From Listeria cossartiae subsp. cayugensis (GTDB taxonomy: Bacteria > Bacillota > Bacilli > Lactobacillales > Listeriaceae): a stretch of DNA of 64,000 nucleotides. The notes beneath the pieces were generated by a model. It was not told the origin of the DNA, ran no database searches, and saw only the letters and a program-made list of their open reading frames with translations. The translations under genes and the position numbers were made by a program. Positions 46,911 to 59,891 of this stretch are shown in pieces. Within the stretch, counting starts at the first letter, position 1. Every line of letters begins with the position of its first letter. The stretch covers positions 1,178,001 to 1,242,000 of the forward strand of contig NZ_JAARZC010000001.1 of NCBI RefSeq assembly GCF_014229095.1. Direction: 5' to 3'.

Positions 46911-46946
46911 TAAAAACGGCCGAATCTCTTTTTATGAAATTCGGCC
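46911..46946 (-). terminator. Terminator of secDF
   Basis: Minus strand GGCCGAAT/ATTCGGCC extended by partial pairing, then T5, right after the secDF stop. Confidence 0.9.
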
Positions 46947-46953
46947 ATTGTTT

Positions 46954-49218
46954 TTAAACGACAGGTTGTCCGTTATTGCGTGGTTTTTTCTTTTTAACCG
47001 TGCTAATCGGTCCTTTTTTACGTAGTTGTCTTGCTTTAAATACATACCATAATTGCATCGCCATAAAGATAGACGAGAATACACTGGAAACAAGTCCAAC
47101 AAGTAAAGCGATGGAGAAGTTCAGAATAGACTCACTACCGAACAGCACAAGTGCAAGTACAGTGAAAATAACCGTTAAAATGGTATTGATAGAACGAGTG
47201 AATGTTTGGCGCAATGCTTTGTTAACTGCATCGGCAATCTCTTCTTTCGTTTTGAAACGCTGCATCTTCGTACTAATATCCCGTATCCGGTCGGCGGTGA
47301 CTATCGTATCATTTATCGAATAACCGATAACTGTAAGAACCGCGGCAATGAAGGTCAAGTCAACCTCCAGCCTTGTAACACTAAAGAAGATGAAGATAAT
47401 AAATGCGTCGAATAGTAAGGACAGAATCGCCGCAATCCCCATATAAAACTCAAATCGTACCGCAATATAAAGTACAATCAACACAGAAGCCACACCGAGT
47501 GCCCAGAAGCCATTTTTGGCAAGTTCTTTCCCGACAGTTGGTGAAACGGTACTAATGCTTGGTTCGTGCTTATATTTGTCTTCAAAGTAATCTTTAAATT
47601 TAGCTACGTCATTTTGAGATAAAGTTCCTTTGTAAGAAATAACGGCTGTTTTAGAACCGGATCCTTGGAAAACAATATCATCAGATGGCATATCAATTTC
47701 TTTTAAATCTTTCTTAATTTGCGTTTCTGTCAGTGTTTGGTTCGCAGTTACTTCTGCGCGCGTCCCACTGGCAAAGTCGATGCCAAGGTTCAATTTGAAT
47801 ATCGATAGAATAACGATACCCACAATGACGATAGCAGTAAAAATGGATAAGAACAGACGATGATGTTTAACAAAATCATAACGATCAAAGTGTGTTTTTA
47901 AGCTAAAGCTATTGATACCTTCGTGTAAGTTATGAATATCTTTACGTCTAACCGCAAAGAATCCTGGTTTATTGTTAAGCCAATTACTTTTCACTAATAA
48001 TCCAAGTAAGAATCTTGATCCCCAAACGGCTGTCAAGAAGCTGACTAAAATACTAATGATCAATACTGTAGCAAAACCTTTAATGGAGCTTGTTCCGAAG
48101 TAGAAGAGAACCGCAGCCACGATAAGTGTCGTTAAGTTACCATCTAAAATCGCACGGAAAGCTTCTTTTCCACCGACTTCGAAAGCAGCTTTGGTCGACC
48201 TACCGACCTTGATTTCTTCTTTTATCCGCTCGTATGTGATTACGTTCGCGTCAACAGCCATACCTATCCCCAGAATCAAACCGGCAATCCCTGGTAAAGT
48301 AAGCGTCGCGTGAAGCAGGCTCAGAATTAATAATACTAAATAAGTGTAAGCAACTAATGTGATAGATGCGACAACACCAGGTAAACGGTAAACTGCCATC
48401 ATGAAAATAAAGATAGCCATAACACCAATAATACCCGCTAAAATAGTTTCTTGTAGCGCATCTTGACCAAATTGTGCCCCAACAGATGTCGAATAAACTT
48501 CTGTCATTTTCACAGGAAGCGCACCGGAGTTCAGAAGTTCAGCTAAATCTTTGGCTTCTTCCGTTGTGAAGCTTCCGGAGATTTCGACTTTATCTGTATC
48601 AAGCACACTACTTACGTTTGGCGCTGATAAGTAAGCTGGATCTTTCTTCTCGCGTTCTGTTTTGTATTTTTGTCCTTCTTTCCAATCTAACCAAATAACT
48701 AATTGATTGTCAGGTGCTTCTGCTAAAATTGTTTTTGTAACGCTAGCAAATTTATCTGCGCTTTTTAGTTTTAAGGTAACAATTGGATTATTACTTGAAT
48801 CGAAAGCTTGTTTTGCTCCGCCTGCTACTAAGTCACTACCGTTCATCATCATTTTGTCATTTGCATCTCTAAATGATAATTGCGCTGTAGTGGAGAGCAT
48901 TTTCCGCGCTTCTGCTTGGTCAGTTATCCCAGCCAGTTGCACACGAATACGGTTATCTCCTTCGATTTGGATACTTGGCTCTGCAACACCTAATGAATTG
49001 ATACGTTTATCAAGTGATGTTACTGTATCTGTTAACGTTTGTTTTGATACAGTGCCTTTACCATCAGCTGGCGAAACTTCATAAAGAACTTCGAATCCCC
49101 CTTGAAGATCCAAGCCTAAGTTGATGTTTTGCATAACCATTTTTGCGGTGCCAAATACAGCACCAAAGATAATTGCAACTACTAGAAAGAAAATAACTAT
49201 CTTACTCTTTTTTACCAT
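46954..49218 (-). CDS. secDF: SecDF fusion, protein translocation accessory membrane protein
   Basis: A 754-aa RND-type protein uniting SecD and SecF, each with six membrane helices and a large extracytoplasmic loop. It uses the proton gradient to help pull preproteins out through SecYEG. SecD motifs are LGLDLQGGFEVLYEV and GIAGLILGIGMAVDANVITYERIKEE; SecF motifs are LGIDFASGTRAEV and GYSINDTIVTADRIRD. The D residues needed for proton flow are present. AGGGAGG lies before the ATG. Confidence 0.97.
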   Translation of the reverse strand: MVKKSKIVIFFLVVAIIFGAVFGTAKMVMQNINLGLDLQGGFEVLYEVSPADGKGTVSKQTLTDTVTSLDKRINSLGVAEPSIQIEGDNRIRVQLAGITDQAEARKMLSTTAQLSFRDANDKMMMNGSDLVAGGAKQAFDSSNNPIVTLKLKSADKFASVTKTILAEAPDNQLVIWLDWKEGQKYKTEREKKDPAYLSAPNVSSVLDTDKVEISGSFTTEEAKDLAELLNSGALPVKMTEVYSTSVGAQFGQDALQETILAGIIGVMAIFIFMMAVYRLPGVVASITLVAYTYLVLLILSLLHATLTLPGIAGLILGIGMAVDANVITYERIKEEIKVGRSTKAAFEVGGKEAFRAILDGNLTTLIVAAVLFYFGTSSIKGFATVLIISILVSFLTAVWGSRFLLGLLVKSNWLNNKPGFFAVRRKDIHNLHEGINSFSLKTHFDRYDFVKHHRLFLSIFTAIVIVGIVILSIFKLNLGIDFASGTRAEVTANQTLTETQIKKDLKEIDMPSDDIVFQGSGSKTAVISYKGTLSQNDVAKFKDYFEDKYKHEPSISTVSPTVGKELAKNGFWALGVASVLIVLYIAVRFEFYMGIAAILSLLFDAFIIFIFFSVTRLEVDLTFIAAVLTVIGYSINDTIVTADRIRDISTKMQRFKTKEEIADAVNKALRQTFTRSINTILTVIFTVLALVLFGSESILNFSIALLVGLVSSVFSSIFMAMQLWYVFKARQLRKKGPISTVKKKKPRNNGQPVV

Positions 49219-49319
49219 TTCTGTTTCGTTCCTCCCTCATCTAAACCATAACAAATCCCAGTCTAACAACAAATACTTCTATTTTTATGTACTAAACTCA
49301 AGCATTTGCTAACAGGCTG

Positions 49320-49613
49320 TTAATCTTCCACATTCGGTTGAAGCACATTAATCGCTTGAGAAACATGGTTATTAGATTCTTGTTCAGCTGTTGTCATAAT
49401 AAATTGCATTAATTGTCCAATATTCATTTGCATAACATCATTAATTCGTTCATGCAAAGCAGGGGTTGTTTTATTCTTCCACTTTTCTTCTGTTAAAAAT
49501 GCCCAAATGTGGCTTGCCTTAATTTCCCGGTAACCTAAAATATGAAAATCTTCAACTTTTATCGCAATCGCAGGTGCTAAATCTTCATACCATTCCGAAA
49601 ATGCATCCATCAT
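49320..49613 (-). CDS. ComN-like post-transcriptional regulator (YrzD family)
   Basis: A 97-aa soluble protein of the post-transcriptional regulator family (B. subtilis ComN/YrzD), recognised by the stretch YREIKASHIWAFLTEEKWKN and the helical C-terminus. ComN controls polar localisation and translation of comER/comE mRNA in B. subtilis, a possible link to the comE genes at the start of this window. The ribosome site AAAGGGGG precedes tandem ATG codons; I took the first. Confidence 0.78.
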   Translation of the reverse strand: MMDAFSEWYEDLAPAIAIKVEDFHILGYREIKASHIWAFLTEEKWKNKTTPALHERINDVMQMNIGQLMQFIMTTAEQESNNHVSQAINVLQPNVED

Positions 49614-49703
49614 TAAGTCATCCCCCTTTCTTAAACAATAAGCATATTCCCATTTTATCTAAAAAAAGCTTAAATGGAAAGTATAAGCTCTAATTTTATG
49701 GTT

Positions 49704-49744
49704 AAAAAATGCCATTTCACCGTTTAAAGGGAAATGGCATTTTT
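49704..49744 (-). terminator. Terminator of the tgt-yajC operon
   Basis: Perfect 14-bp stem GAAATGGCATTTTT/AAAAATGCCATTTC with an A/T loop and a T-run on the minus strand, directly after yajC. Confidence 0.93.
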
Positions 49745-49754
49745 ATTTCAAGTA

Positions 49755-50084
49755 TTATTTGTTGTCTTCTACTTCCGTGTCATCAGAAATTGTTTCTGTT
49801 ACAACTGAATTAGAAGTACCTTTTTCAAGTACAGTTCTTACTGCATTACGGTCAAAAGTTAATTTGCTGTTTCCGCATTTCAAAATGACTGTGCCATCTT
49901 CAATTGCTTCAACAATACCGTGAAGTCCACCAATAGTAATAATTTTATCACCTTTAGCTAAACTACTTTGCATATTTTGTACTTCTTTTTGACGTTTTTG
50001 TTGTGGTCTGATTAATAAGAAGTAAAACAAAACGATCATCAAGATAATTGGTATAAATGTTACAATGCTACCCATATTTTCCAA
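49755..50084 (-). CDS. yajC: YajC, Sec translocase auxiliary subunit
   Basis: A 109-aa small membrane protein with one N-terminal helix (about 6-26) and a basic cytoplasmic domain: FLLIRPQQKRQKEVQNMQSSL then GDKIITIGGLHGIV. It associates with SecDF in the translocase; secDF lies 500 bases downstream on the same strand. It follows tgt by 24 bases, the normal queA-tgt-yajC order. Confidence 0.96.
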   Translation of the reverse strand: MENMGSIVTFIPIILMIVLFYFLLIRPQQKRQKEVQNMQSSLAKGDKIITIGGLHGIVEAIEDGTVILKCGNSKLTFDRNAVRTVLEKGTSNSVVTETISDDTEVEDNK

Positions 50085-50108
50085 CTCCTTTCGATACTTT
50101 ATATATAT

Positions 50109-51251
<1,143 letters not shown>

Positions 51252-51334
51252 TTACCTCTTTCTAATTTACTCTATTCACTAGCATAACGAAAATCACTGC
51301 TGAAAACAAGCTTTTCTGTTAATTTTTTCGCAAT

Positions 51335-52363
51335 TTAATGAATAAACATTGCATCGCCAAAACTAAAGAAGCGATATTGTTCTTCTACAGCATGATTATA
51401 AGCTGCTAAAATCTTCGTACGATCTGATAAAGCAGATACAAGCATAATCAAGGTCGATTTCGGTAAATGGAAATTAGTGATTAAGGCATCTACTGCTTGG
51501 AAAGTATACCCGGGAGAAATAAAAATCTCCGTCCAACCAGATTCAGCAACTAATTTGCCATCGTGGCGGCTCGCAATCGTTTCTAATGTACGAATGGAGG
51601 TCGTTCCAACTGCAACTACTTTTCCGCCTTGTGCCTTGATTTGGTTAATTCGCGCCGCAGATTCCTCTGTTAAACGATAAAATTCCGAATGCATTTTATG
51701 GTTGGCAGTATCTTCTACATCTACCGGGCGGAATGTTCCAAGCCCAACGTGGAGTGTCACGAAAATAATTTCTACGCCTTTTGCACTAATTTGTGCTAGT
51801 AAATCCTCCGTAAAATGAAGACCGGCAGTCGGTGCCGCAGCGGAACCATTTTCTTTCGCATAAACGGTTTGGTAACGATCTTGGTCAGCCAGTTGCTCTT
51901 TAATGTATGGAGGTAGCGGCATTTCACCAAGTTGCTCCAATACTTCATAAAAAATCCCCTCGTAAGAAAATTCGAGAATCCGGCCGCCATGCTCTAATTC
52001 TTCCAAACAAGTCGCTTTTAAAGCACCATCACCAAATGTAATTGTCGCGCCTTTACGAATTCTTTTGGCAGGTTTGACTAGTGTTTCCCAAGCATTACCT
52101 TCTTTTTGTTTTAAAAGCAATACTTCAATGTGTGCGCCAGTTTCATCTTTAATGCCATGAAGTCTAGCTGGGAGAACGCGTGTATCATTTAAAACTAATG
52201 CGTCCCCTTCATTTAAGTAACTAATAATATCCGTGAAATGTTGATCTTTTATTTCACCTGATTTTTTATCGAGCACCATTAGTCGGCTTGAAGTCCGGTC
52301 TAGTAATGGTGTTTGCGCAATTAACTCTTCTGGTAAATCAAAATCGAAATCTTCTACTTTCAT
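51335..52363 (-). CDS. queA: S-adenosylmethionine:tRNA ribosyltransferase-isomerase
   Basis: A 342-aa enzyme adding the SAM ribosyl group to preQ1 in tRNA to form epoxyqueuosine. Family blocks are [12 protein letters not shown] at the start, [25 protein letters not shown] and the C-terminal [17 protein letters not shown]. It follows ruvB by 3 bases, giving ruvA-ruvB-queA-tgt-yajC, the classic Bacillota arrangement. Confidence 0.98.
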   Translation of the reverse strand: MKVEDFDFDLPEELIAQTPLLDRTSSRLMVLDKKSGEIKDQHFTDIISYLNEGDALVLNDTRVLPARLHGIKDETGAHIEVLLLKQKEGNAWETLVKPAKRIRKGATITFGDGALKATCLEELEHGGRILEFSYEGIFYEVLEQLGEMPLPPYIKEQLADQDRYQTVYAKENGSAAAPTAGLHFTEDLLAQISAKGVEIIFVTLHVGLGTFRPVDVEDTANHKMHSEFYRLTEESAARINQIKAQGGKVVAVGTTSIRTLETIASRHDGKLVAESGWTEIFISPGYTFQAVDALITNFHLPKSTLIMLVSALSDRTKILAAYNHAVEEQYRFFSFGDAMFIH

Positions 52364-52366
52364 GCT

Positions 52367-53374
52367 TTATACCTCTTTTTCATAACTTATTCCTAAATGG
52401 TTATACGCCGTTTTTGTCGCGATTCTTCCGCGCGGCGTTCTTTGTAGAAAACCGATTTGTAGTAAATATGGCTCTTGCATGTCTTCAATGGTTTCTCTTT
52501 CTTCACCGATACTGGCAGCAATCGTATCTAATCCGACTGGTCCACCTCTAAATGATTGGATAATTGTGTGCAGTAACTTTTGGTCAATCGTGTCTAAGCC
52601 TCTTGGATCCACTTGCAATAAGGTAAGCGCTTCTTTGGCCAACTTCTCCGTAACGGTTCCATTTCCACGAACTTGCGCAAAATCACGTACTCGTTTTAAT
52701 AAACGATTGGCAATCCGCGGGGTCCCTCTTGAACGTCTAGCAATTTCACGTGCACCAAGCTCATCGATTTTTGTATCTAATATGCTTGATGTTCGCAGTA
52801 CAATTTCGGTTAACTGCTCTTCTGTATAAAATTCAAGGTGGTCAATCACTCCAAAACGATCTCGAAGTGGCGCCGATAAAAGCCCAGCCCGAGTGGTTGC
52901 CCCAATGAGTGTAAACGGTGGCAAATCCAGCCGAACAGAACGCGCGGTAGGACCTGTCCCAATCACAATATCCAAACAATAATCTTCCATTGCCGGATAT
53001 AAAATTTCTTCAATTGCTCTAGATAATCGATGAATTTCATCAATAAATAAAACATCCCCTGGTTCTAGGCTTGTCAAAATGGTCGCCAAATCGCCTGGTC
53101 GCTCAATAGCCGGTCCGCTCGTTGTTTTAATTTGGCTACCCATTTCCGCAGCAATAACCATCGCAAGGGTTGTTTTACCAAGCCCTGGTGGCCCGTATAA
53201 AAGCACATGATCAAGCGCTTCATTTCGGAGCGTGGCAGCTTCAATAAAGACGGTTAAATTATTCTTTACTTTGTCTTGCCCAATATATTGTGAAAGGTTC
53301 TGTGGCCGCAAACTAGTTTCAAAAGATACTTCTTCTGCGTCTACCGTTTCACTTGAAATAATTCGTTCATCCAT
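52367..53374 (-). CDS. ruvB: Holliday junction branch-migration helicase RuvB
   Basis: A 335-aa AAA+ motor. Walker [12 protein letters not shown], Walker [10 protein letters not shown], sensor 1 LIGATTRAG, the Arg finger APLRDRFG, and a winged-helix C-terminal domain ending [11 protein letters not shown]. It forms hexamers that drive RuvA-bound junctions. It follows ruvA by 15 bases. Confidence 0.98.
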   Translation of the reverse strand: MDERIISSETVDAEEVSFETSLRPQNLSQYIGQDKVKNNLTVFIEAATLRNEALDHVLLYGPPGLGKTTLAMVIAAEMGSQIKTTSGPAIERPGDLATILTSLEPGDVLFIDEIHRLSRAIEEILYPAMEDYCLDIVIGTGPTARSVRLDLPPFTLIGATTRAGLLSAPLRDRFGVIDHLEFYTEEQLTEIVLRTSSILDTKIDELGAREIARRSRGTPRIANRLLKRVRDFAQVRGNGTVTEKLAKEALTLLQVDPRGLDTIDQKLLHTIIQSFRGGPVGLDTIAASIGEERETIEDMQEPYLLQIGFLQRTPRGRIATKTAYNHLGISYEKEV

Positions 53375-53389
53375 GCCACAAGCTCCTCT

Positions 53390-53995
53390 CTATTTTGTCA
53401 TTAATTGTAGTGCTAGCTTGATATATGCGTCACTTGTCAAATCAGCTTCTTTAGCCAATTTTGGTATTACTTTTTTCAACTCGCGCGTGCTGTAGCCAAG
53501 AGCTTCCAGTGCTAAAACGGCCTCTTCCAATTGCGGTGAAAGTCCAGCTACGATGTCGTTTTCTGGTGCAACAAAAACAATTTCGCTCGCGACAACATCC
53601 GCTAGTTTGCCTTTTAAGTCGAGAATGATTTGACGAGCAGTCTTTTTACCGACACTCGGGAATTTTGTTAAATAAACATCATCTTCTGATTCAATTGCAG
53701 TAATAAGTGGCACCACATCGCCTGAAGCAATAATTGCTAGCGCGCTTTTTGGTCCAATGCCAGAAACACTTAATAATTTTTTGAATAAATAACGTTCTTC
53801 TGTTGTTTGAAAACCGAACAAAGAAATATTATCTTCCCGTACATGCTGATACAAAAAGACTTGCGCATCTGTACCTTCTAGTCGTTGAAAGGAAAACGGG
53901 TTTCCTGTAATTATTTGATAGCCAATTTGGCCTGCTTCTACAACAATATATTCTGGTGTAATCGTCGTTACGGTTCCTTTTATGTAATCGTACAA
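53390..53995 (-). CDS. ruvA: Holliday junction-binding protein RuvA
   Basis: A 201-aa protein with an N-terminal OB domain ([20 protein letters not shown]), tandem HhH motifs ([16 protein letters not shown] and [17 protein letters not shown]) and the flexible C-terminal UBA-like domain that contacts RuvB (from about 145). The start is TTG at 53995, 9 bases after AGAGG. First gene of the ruvAB-queA-tgt-yajC unit. Confidence 0.97.
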   Translation of the reverse strand: MYDYIKGTVTTITPEYIVVEAGQIGYQIITGNPFSFQRLEGTDAQVFLYQHVREDNISLFGFQTTEERYLFKKLLSVSGIGPKSALAIIASGDVVPLITAIESEDDVYLTKFPSVGKKTARQIILDLKGKLADVVASEIVFVAPENDIVAGLSPQLEEAVLALEALGYSTRELKKVIPKLAKEADLTSDAYIKLALQLMTK

Positions 53996-54027
53996 TTTAT
54001 TCGTCCTCTCTTCATTTCACGTCATAC

Positions 54028-54041
54028 ATTATATGATAGCA
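54028..54041 (-). promoter_or_regulatory. Candidate promoter of ruvA
   Basis: Minus strand TGCTATCATATAAT holds two overlapping -10 boxes, TATCAT with a TGC extension and TATAAT, about 33-46 bases before the ruvA start. The -35 is weak. Confidence 0.45.
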
Positions 54042-54118
54042 TAAAATGGAACGTCTGTACTAGTTTTTGTTCATAAAAGGAATCCTTATCTAGTTTACAT
54101 AATAAAATTATTGCCGTC

Positions 54119-55054
54119 TTAGATTGATTGGATGCTTTCTTTAATTACAGCAACTGAATTGGCAAAAGCTTGTTGCTCTTGTTTATCCAATTTTAAAGAA
54201 ATAATTTCTTTTACACCATTTTGGCTTAAAACTGCTGGTACACCGATTGCTAAACCAGTTTCGCCGTATTCCCCGTCTAGCACGCAAGACACGGTTAAAG
54301 CACGCTGGCTACCACTGAAAATATGACGACAAATTTCAACAATTGTACCACCAATCCCGTACTCTGTGCAGCCTTTTTGGTGGTAAATTTCAAAACCAGT
54401 ATCACGAGCCGTTTCGCCAATTTGTTTTAAATCAAGCGATTCTCCTAGTTTTTCCATACTATATTCATTGACTGGTTTACCATAAATGGAGGAATGCGAC
54501 CATACTGGGAATTGCGAATCACCGTGCTCACCAAGAATGAAGGCATCAATACTTTGCGCGGCAATATCTAGTTTTTCAGCAAGCAAACGACGTAATCTGG
54601 TTGTATCTAACCATACGCCTGTCCCAAGCACACGTTCTCTAGGCAAACCAGACAGCTTCCACACTTGGTACGTAATGATATCACATGGATTGGTTGCAAT
54701 AAGGAAAATACCATTGAATCCACCTTTCATCATTTCTGGAACTATGCTCGCAACGATTCTTGAAGTACTTCTTAATTCATCCAAGCGTGTTTGTCCTTCT
54801 TTTAAAGGGCCAGCAGTTACAGTGATTACAGCAATATCTACGTCCGCACAGTCACTTGCATCGCGCACCGTAATATCCATTTTGCCCGGCATAAATGCTG
54901 CTGCGTCAGCCAAGTCTTTCCGATTTCCTTCTACGCGTTCTTTATTTAAGTCTACGAGAATTAACTCTTCGACAAATTTTTGATTAACAAATGCGTGTGC
55001 TGCAGCTGTCCCTACATTTCCAGCTCCAATTATCATTACTTTACGTGGTTTCAT
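54119..55054 (-). CDS. L-lactate dehydrogenase family 2-hydroxyacid dehydrogenase
   Basis: A 311-aa NAD enzyme of the LDH/MDH family. The Rossmann motif is IIGAGNVGTAAAHAF (8-22), NAD Asp D35, catalytic D150 and R153 (WLDTTRL), and H177 in GEHGDS. The specificity loop AGPLKEGQTRL (81-91) is one residue shorter than in true LDH and has Leu where LDH has Gln102. The substrate may be a bulkier 2-keto acid than pyruvate. It is a stand-alone gene after the yebC terminator. Confidence 0.85.
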   Translation of the reverse strand: MKPRKVMIIGAGNVGTAAAHAFVNQKFVEELILVDLNKERVEGNRKDLADAAAFMPGKMDITVRDASDCADVDIAVITVTAGPLKEGQTRLDELRSTSRIVASIVPEMMKGGFNGIFLIATNPCDIITYQVWKLSGLPRERVLGTGVWLDTTRLRRLLAEKLDIAAQSIDAFILGEHGDSQFPVWSHSSIYGKPVNEYSMEKLGESLDLKQIGETARDTGFEIYHQKGCTEYGIGGTIVEICRHIFSGSQRALTVSCVLDGEYGETGLAIGVPAVLSQNGVKEIISLKLDKQEQQAFANSVAVIKESIQSI

Positions 55055-55080
55055 TTTTTCTTCCTCCTAGTGATTCATAT

Positions 55081-55120
55081 AAAACACCCCCATTCAAATT
55101 GTTCGAAAAAGGGGTGTGTT
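55081..55120 (-). terminator. Terminator after yebC
   Basis: Minus strand AACACACCCC pairs imperfectly with GGGGGTGTTTT across a long A/T loop with TCGAA/TTTGAA pairing, then T4. It ends 26 bases before the LDH-family gene. Confidence 0.7.
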
Positions 55121-55123
55121 GAC

Positions 55124-55849
55124 TTAATTTATCTCTGCGTTCGTATAAACTTCTTGCACGTCATCATCGTCTTCTAGCGCTTCTAACATTTTATCAAATT
55201 GTGTTTGGTTGTTTTCGGCAATTTCATTATAAACCGTTGGAAACATTGATAATTCAGCTGTGGCAAAAGTGTAACCAGCTTGTTGCAAAGCTTCTTTCAC
55301 TTCTGGAAAAGCAGCTGGATCAGTGAAAATTTCAAATACATCGTCACTTACCTCCACATCGTCCGCGCCTGCTTCAATTGCCTCAAGCATAAATTCCTCT
55401 TCATCCACGTCTAAACCTTCGCGTAAAATAACCAGATAACCTTTGCGATCAAACATATAGCTCACACTTCCGGTTTCACCAAGGCTTCCACCGTTTTTAT
55501 TAAAAGCTACACGCACATTCGTACTCGTGCGGTTTTTATTATCCGTAAGCGCATGGACAAGAACAGCAATCCCGCCCGGCGCGTAGCCTTCGTATGTCAC
55601 TTCATCGTAATTTTCCGCGCTCGTATTACCAGAAGCTTTATCAATAGCGCGCTTAATATTGTCATTTGGCATGTTGACTGCTTTTGCTTTATCCATAACT
55701 AATCGGAGCGCTGGATTTAAATTCGGATCAGGACCTTTTTTTGCTGCAACAAAAATTTCTCTCGCTAACTTTTGAAATACTTTTGAGCGCTTGGAATCTT
55801 GTGCATTTTTACGTCCTTGAATATTATTCCATTTTGAATGTCCTGCCAT
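55124..55849 (-). CDS. yebC: YebC/PmpR-family protein (TACO1-like)
   Basis: A 241-aa protein of the YebC family: [18 protein letters not shown] at the start, [17 protein letters not shown], and [21 protein letters not shown]. Members are DNA-binding regulators in some bacteria, and YebC-type proteins help ribosomes through proline stretches. The C-terminal tail is strongly acidic ([14 protein letters not shown]). The ATG at 55849 fits the family start; upstream in-frame codons do not. Confidence 0.95.
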   Translation of the reverse strand: MAGHSKWNNIQGRKNAQDSKRSKVFQKLAREIFVAAKKGPDPNLNPALRLVMDKAKAVNMPNDNIKRAIDKASGNTSAENYDEVTYEGYAPGGIAVLVHALTDNKNRTSTNVRVAFNKNGGSLGETGSVSYMFDRKGYLVILREGLDVDEEEFMLEAIEAGADDVEVSDDVFEIFTDPAAFPEVKEALQQAGYTFATAELSMFPTVYNEIAENNQTQFDKMLEALEDDDDVQEVYTNAEIN

Positions 55850-55923
55850 TTGTTTCACTCCTTTTAATTTTAGTAAAGCTTTTCTCCTACAAATTTTAAC
55901 GTAAAAAAGTAGGATTCGCAATA

Positions 55924-55953
55924 AAAAAGTTACCGCAAAAAATTGCGATAACT
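55924..55953 (-). terminator. Terminator after pheA
   Basis: Minus strand AGTTATCGCAA pairs with TTGCGGTAACT (one G-U) around four T, then T6. Confidence 0.9.
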
Positions 55954-55959
55954 CTTTAT

Positions 55960-56808
55960 TTAGGTCGTTTGTAAGCGGTGAACGTGATAAGTTCCAAGTT
56001 TATTTGCCGTCCCACCTAAAAGGGTAATTTCATCGAGCGCATTAGTCACAAGGAGCTCTTTCCCTTCTGAAAGTACATCAATCAAGAAAAAGTACTCACC
56101 TAACGAGGTTTTTAGCGGTCTTGATTCAATTTTACTTAAATCAATATCGCGCCAAGCAAATGTAGACAAGACTTTATGTAACGCTCCTGGCATATTATTA
56201 GGTAAAATAACCGAAATAGACGTTTTCTCTTCTTCTTTTGGCAATAAAATTGAAACTGGTTTACGACTTAGCACAAAAAATCTTGTTTGATTTAGTTCCA
56301 AATCTTGCGCATTTTCTTTCACGATTTCAAGCCCATATTCGCTCGCTGCCATGCGCGGCGCAATAGCTGCCACAAGTTCAGTTGGATTGTTACTCACCCA
56401 TTTTGCTGCGTAGGCCGTAGAAGGCGTTACTTCCCGCTCTACACCGTACAATTCTGCTTGAAGAAATGTATGACACTGGGCGAGCGCCTGCGGATGAGAC
56501 ATTACTTTTTGAACCGATTTCCACGCCGAAACGTGTGCCGGGTGAACCATTAAATGTTGCGCAATTGGTAGAACTATCTCAGCCACTACAGGCACACTTG
56601 AAAAATGAAATAAGTAGTCCAGCGTGATATTGACGCTTCCTTCGATCGTATTTTCGATGGGAACAACAGCCACATCTACGTCTTCCTTTTCAATTGCCAT
56701 AATACAATCCGGAATCGTGCTCTTAGCAACCATCTCTTCATTTGGAAAAGCCTTCGCTGCTGCTGCATGTGTAAAAGATGCTGCTGGGCCTAAATAAGCA
56801 ATTTTCAT
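55960..56808 (-). CDS. pheA: Prephenate dehydratase
   Basis: A 282-aa enzyme converting prephenate to phenylpyruvate for phenylalanine. The catalytic PDT domain (1-180) shows [26 protein letters not shown] and NQTRFFVL, the last being the TRF active-site motif. The C-terminal ACT domain (about 195-275) carries the Phe feedback motif [17 protein letters not shown]. No chorismate mutase domain is fused. ATG 56808 is 8 bases after AAGGAG; a TTG two codons upstream is nearer than usual. Confidence 0.96.
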   Translation of the reverse strand: MKIAYLGPAASFTHAAAAKAFPNEEMVAKSTIPDCIMAIEKEDVDVAVVPIENTIEGSVNITLDYLFHFSSVPVVAEIVLPIAQHLMVHPAHVSAWKSVQKVMSHPQALAQCHTFLQAELYGVEREVTPSTAYAAKWVSNNPTELVAAIAPRMAASEYGLEIVKENAQDLELNQTRFFVLSRKPVSILLPKEEEKTSISVILPNNMPGALHKVLSTFAWRDIDLSKIESRPLKTSLGEYFFLIDVLSEGKELLVTNALDEITLLGGTANKLGTYHVHRLQTT

Positions 56809-56837
56809 TTTCAACTCTCCTTTTTATGGTAGCTAGG

Positions 56838-56876
56838 AAAAAAGCGTGCACCAAATGATTGGCGCAGCACTTTTTT
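56838..56876 (-). terminator. Terminator after obg
   Basis: Minus strand AAAAAAGTGCTGCGCC pairs imperfectly with GGTGCACGCTTTTTT around AATCATTT. It overlaps the obg stop and lies 30 bases before the pheA start. Confidence 0.85.
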
Positions 56877-58164
56877 AATCCATAAATTCAAATTCATAAT
56901 CAAGCAAACGAACGATATCGCCATCTGTGGCACCACGTTTTCTAAGCGCCTCATCGACACCCATTGCACGAAGTTGACGCGCAAAACGGCTAATAGAAGC
57001 ATCACGTTCGAAGTTAGTCATTGTGAATAAGCGTTCGATTTTCGCACCGCTTAATACAAATGTACCATCTGGTTCTCTAGAGATTTCGAAGTCAGGTTCT
57101 TCAGCAACATATTTGTAAAGAACTGTATCTTCGTCTTCTTGTTCCAAAATTTCATTAAGTGGAAATTCTGGTGTTGTTTCTAATTTATCTGCAATGGCAA
57201 GAAGTAATTCGCGAAGTCCCGTTTTCGTTACTGCAGAAATTGGAAACACTGGAATATCTTCAGCAATTTTCGTTTTAAATTCTTTTAGGTTCTCTTCTGC
57301 ATCTGGCATGTCCATTTTGTTCGCTACGATAATTTGTGGACGTTCCATTAAGCGCAAGTTATATTGCTCTAGTTCATTATTAATAGCCACGTAATCATCA
57401 AATGGTACACGTCCTTCTGAACCAGACATATCAATCACATGCACGATAACACGCGTTCTTTCGATGTGGCGCAAGAATTGATGCCCTAAGCCAACACCTT
57501 GGCTAGCACCTTCAATTAGACCTGGTAAATCAGCCATAACAAAACTACGGCCATCGCCTGCATCAACCATTCCTAGATTAGGAACAATCGTTGTAAAGTG
57601 ATAAGCGGCGATTTTTGGTCTCGCTGCTGATACAACAGATAATAACGTCGATTTACCAACACTTGGGAAACCAACTAAGCCAACATCTGCTAACACTTTA
57701 AGTTCTAATTGCACGTTACGCTCTTGTCCTGGTTCTCCGTTTTCAGAAAGTTCCGGAGCCGGATTTGCCGGTGTCGCAAAACGTTTATTCCCGCGCCCGC
57801 CACGTCCAGCTTTTGCAATAACTGCGCGTTGACCATGTGCCACTAAATCAGCAATAATCTCGCCAGTATCAATATCTTTTACAATTGTTCCTTGAGGTAC
57901 TTTGACTACTAAATCACTCGCACCGCGTCCATGCATACTTTTACTCATGCCGTGTTCGCCGTGCTCTGCTTTAAAGATTCGTTTAAAGCGGAAATCTACT
58001 AGTGTACGCAAACCTTCGTCTACTACAAATACAACGTCTGCTCCTTTACCGCCGTCACCGCCAGCAGGACCACCGTTTGGTACAAATTTTTCGCGACGGA
58101 ATGCTACCATACCGTCCCCACCATTACCAGCTTTTACATATATCTTAACCTGATCTACAAACAT
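56875..58164 (-). CDS. obg: GTPase Obg (CgtA)
   Basis: A 429-aa essential GTPase for 50S assembly and the stringent response. The N-terminal glycine-rich Obg fold ([18 protein letters not shown], 1-158) precedes the G domain, with [10 protein letters not shown] (G1), DLPGLIEG (G3), ANKMDMP (G4) and SAVTKTG (G5). The OCT domain follows (about 350-429). The ATG at 58164 matches the family start. Likely transcribed alone or with pheA. Confidence 0.97.
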   Translation of the reverse strand: MFVDQVKIYVKAGNGGDGMVAFRREKFVPNGGPAGGDGGKGADVVFVVDEGLRTLVDFRFKRIFKAEHGEHGMSKSMHGRGASDLVVKVPQGTIVKDIDTGEIIADLVAHGQRAVIAKAGRGGRGNKRFATPANPAPELSENGEPGQERNVQLELKVLADVGLVGFPSVGKSTLLSVVSAARPKIAAYHFTTIVPNLGMVDAGDGRSFVMADLPGLIEGASQGVGLGHQFLRHIERTRVIVHVIDMSGSEGRVPFDDYVAINNELEQYNLRLMERPQIIVANKMDMPDAEENLKEFKTKIAEDIPVFPISAVTKTGLRELLLAIADKLETTPEFPLNEILEQEDEDTVLYKYVAEEPDFEISREPDGTFVLSGAKIERLFTMTNFERDASISRFARQLRAMGVDEALRKRGATDGDIVRLLDYEFEFMD

Positions 58165-58281
58165 AATTTTTATATTCTCCCGTTCCTTAAAAGTCTTATC
58201 TTTCATTATAACGAACAAACTATACATCTGTCACTATATTTATTTTTATTTCCAGATATTTATTTGTTTTTTACAGCACAA

Positions 58282-58313
58282 ATGCGCCAAATGCTTTTAC
58301 ACATTTGACGCAT
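58282..58313 (-). terminator. Terminator-like hairpin after glpK
   Basis: Minus strand ATGCGTCAAATG pairs with CATTTGGCGCAT (one G-U) around an 8-base loop, shortly after the glpK stop; the following T-run is short. Confidence 0.7.
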
Positions 58314-58323
58314 CTTCTAAAAT

Positions 58324-59844
<1,521 letters not shown>

Positions 59845-59891
59845 CTACGAAAGCCCGAAGACTCTCGTTTGGAGCTAGTTTACGCCCTAGC

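Noticed and set aside
54486-54983. 165-codon open frame antisense to the LDH-family gene
   Set aside because: The opposite strand encodes a complete enzyme with all motifs; the antisense frame has no recognisable domain or start signal.
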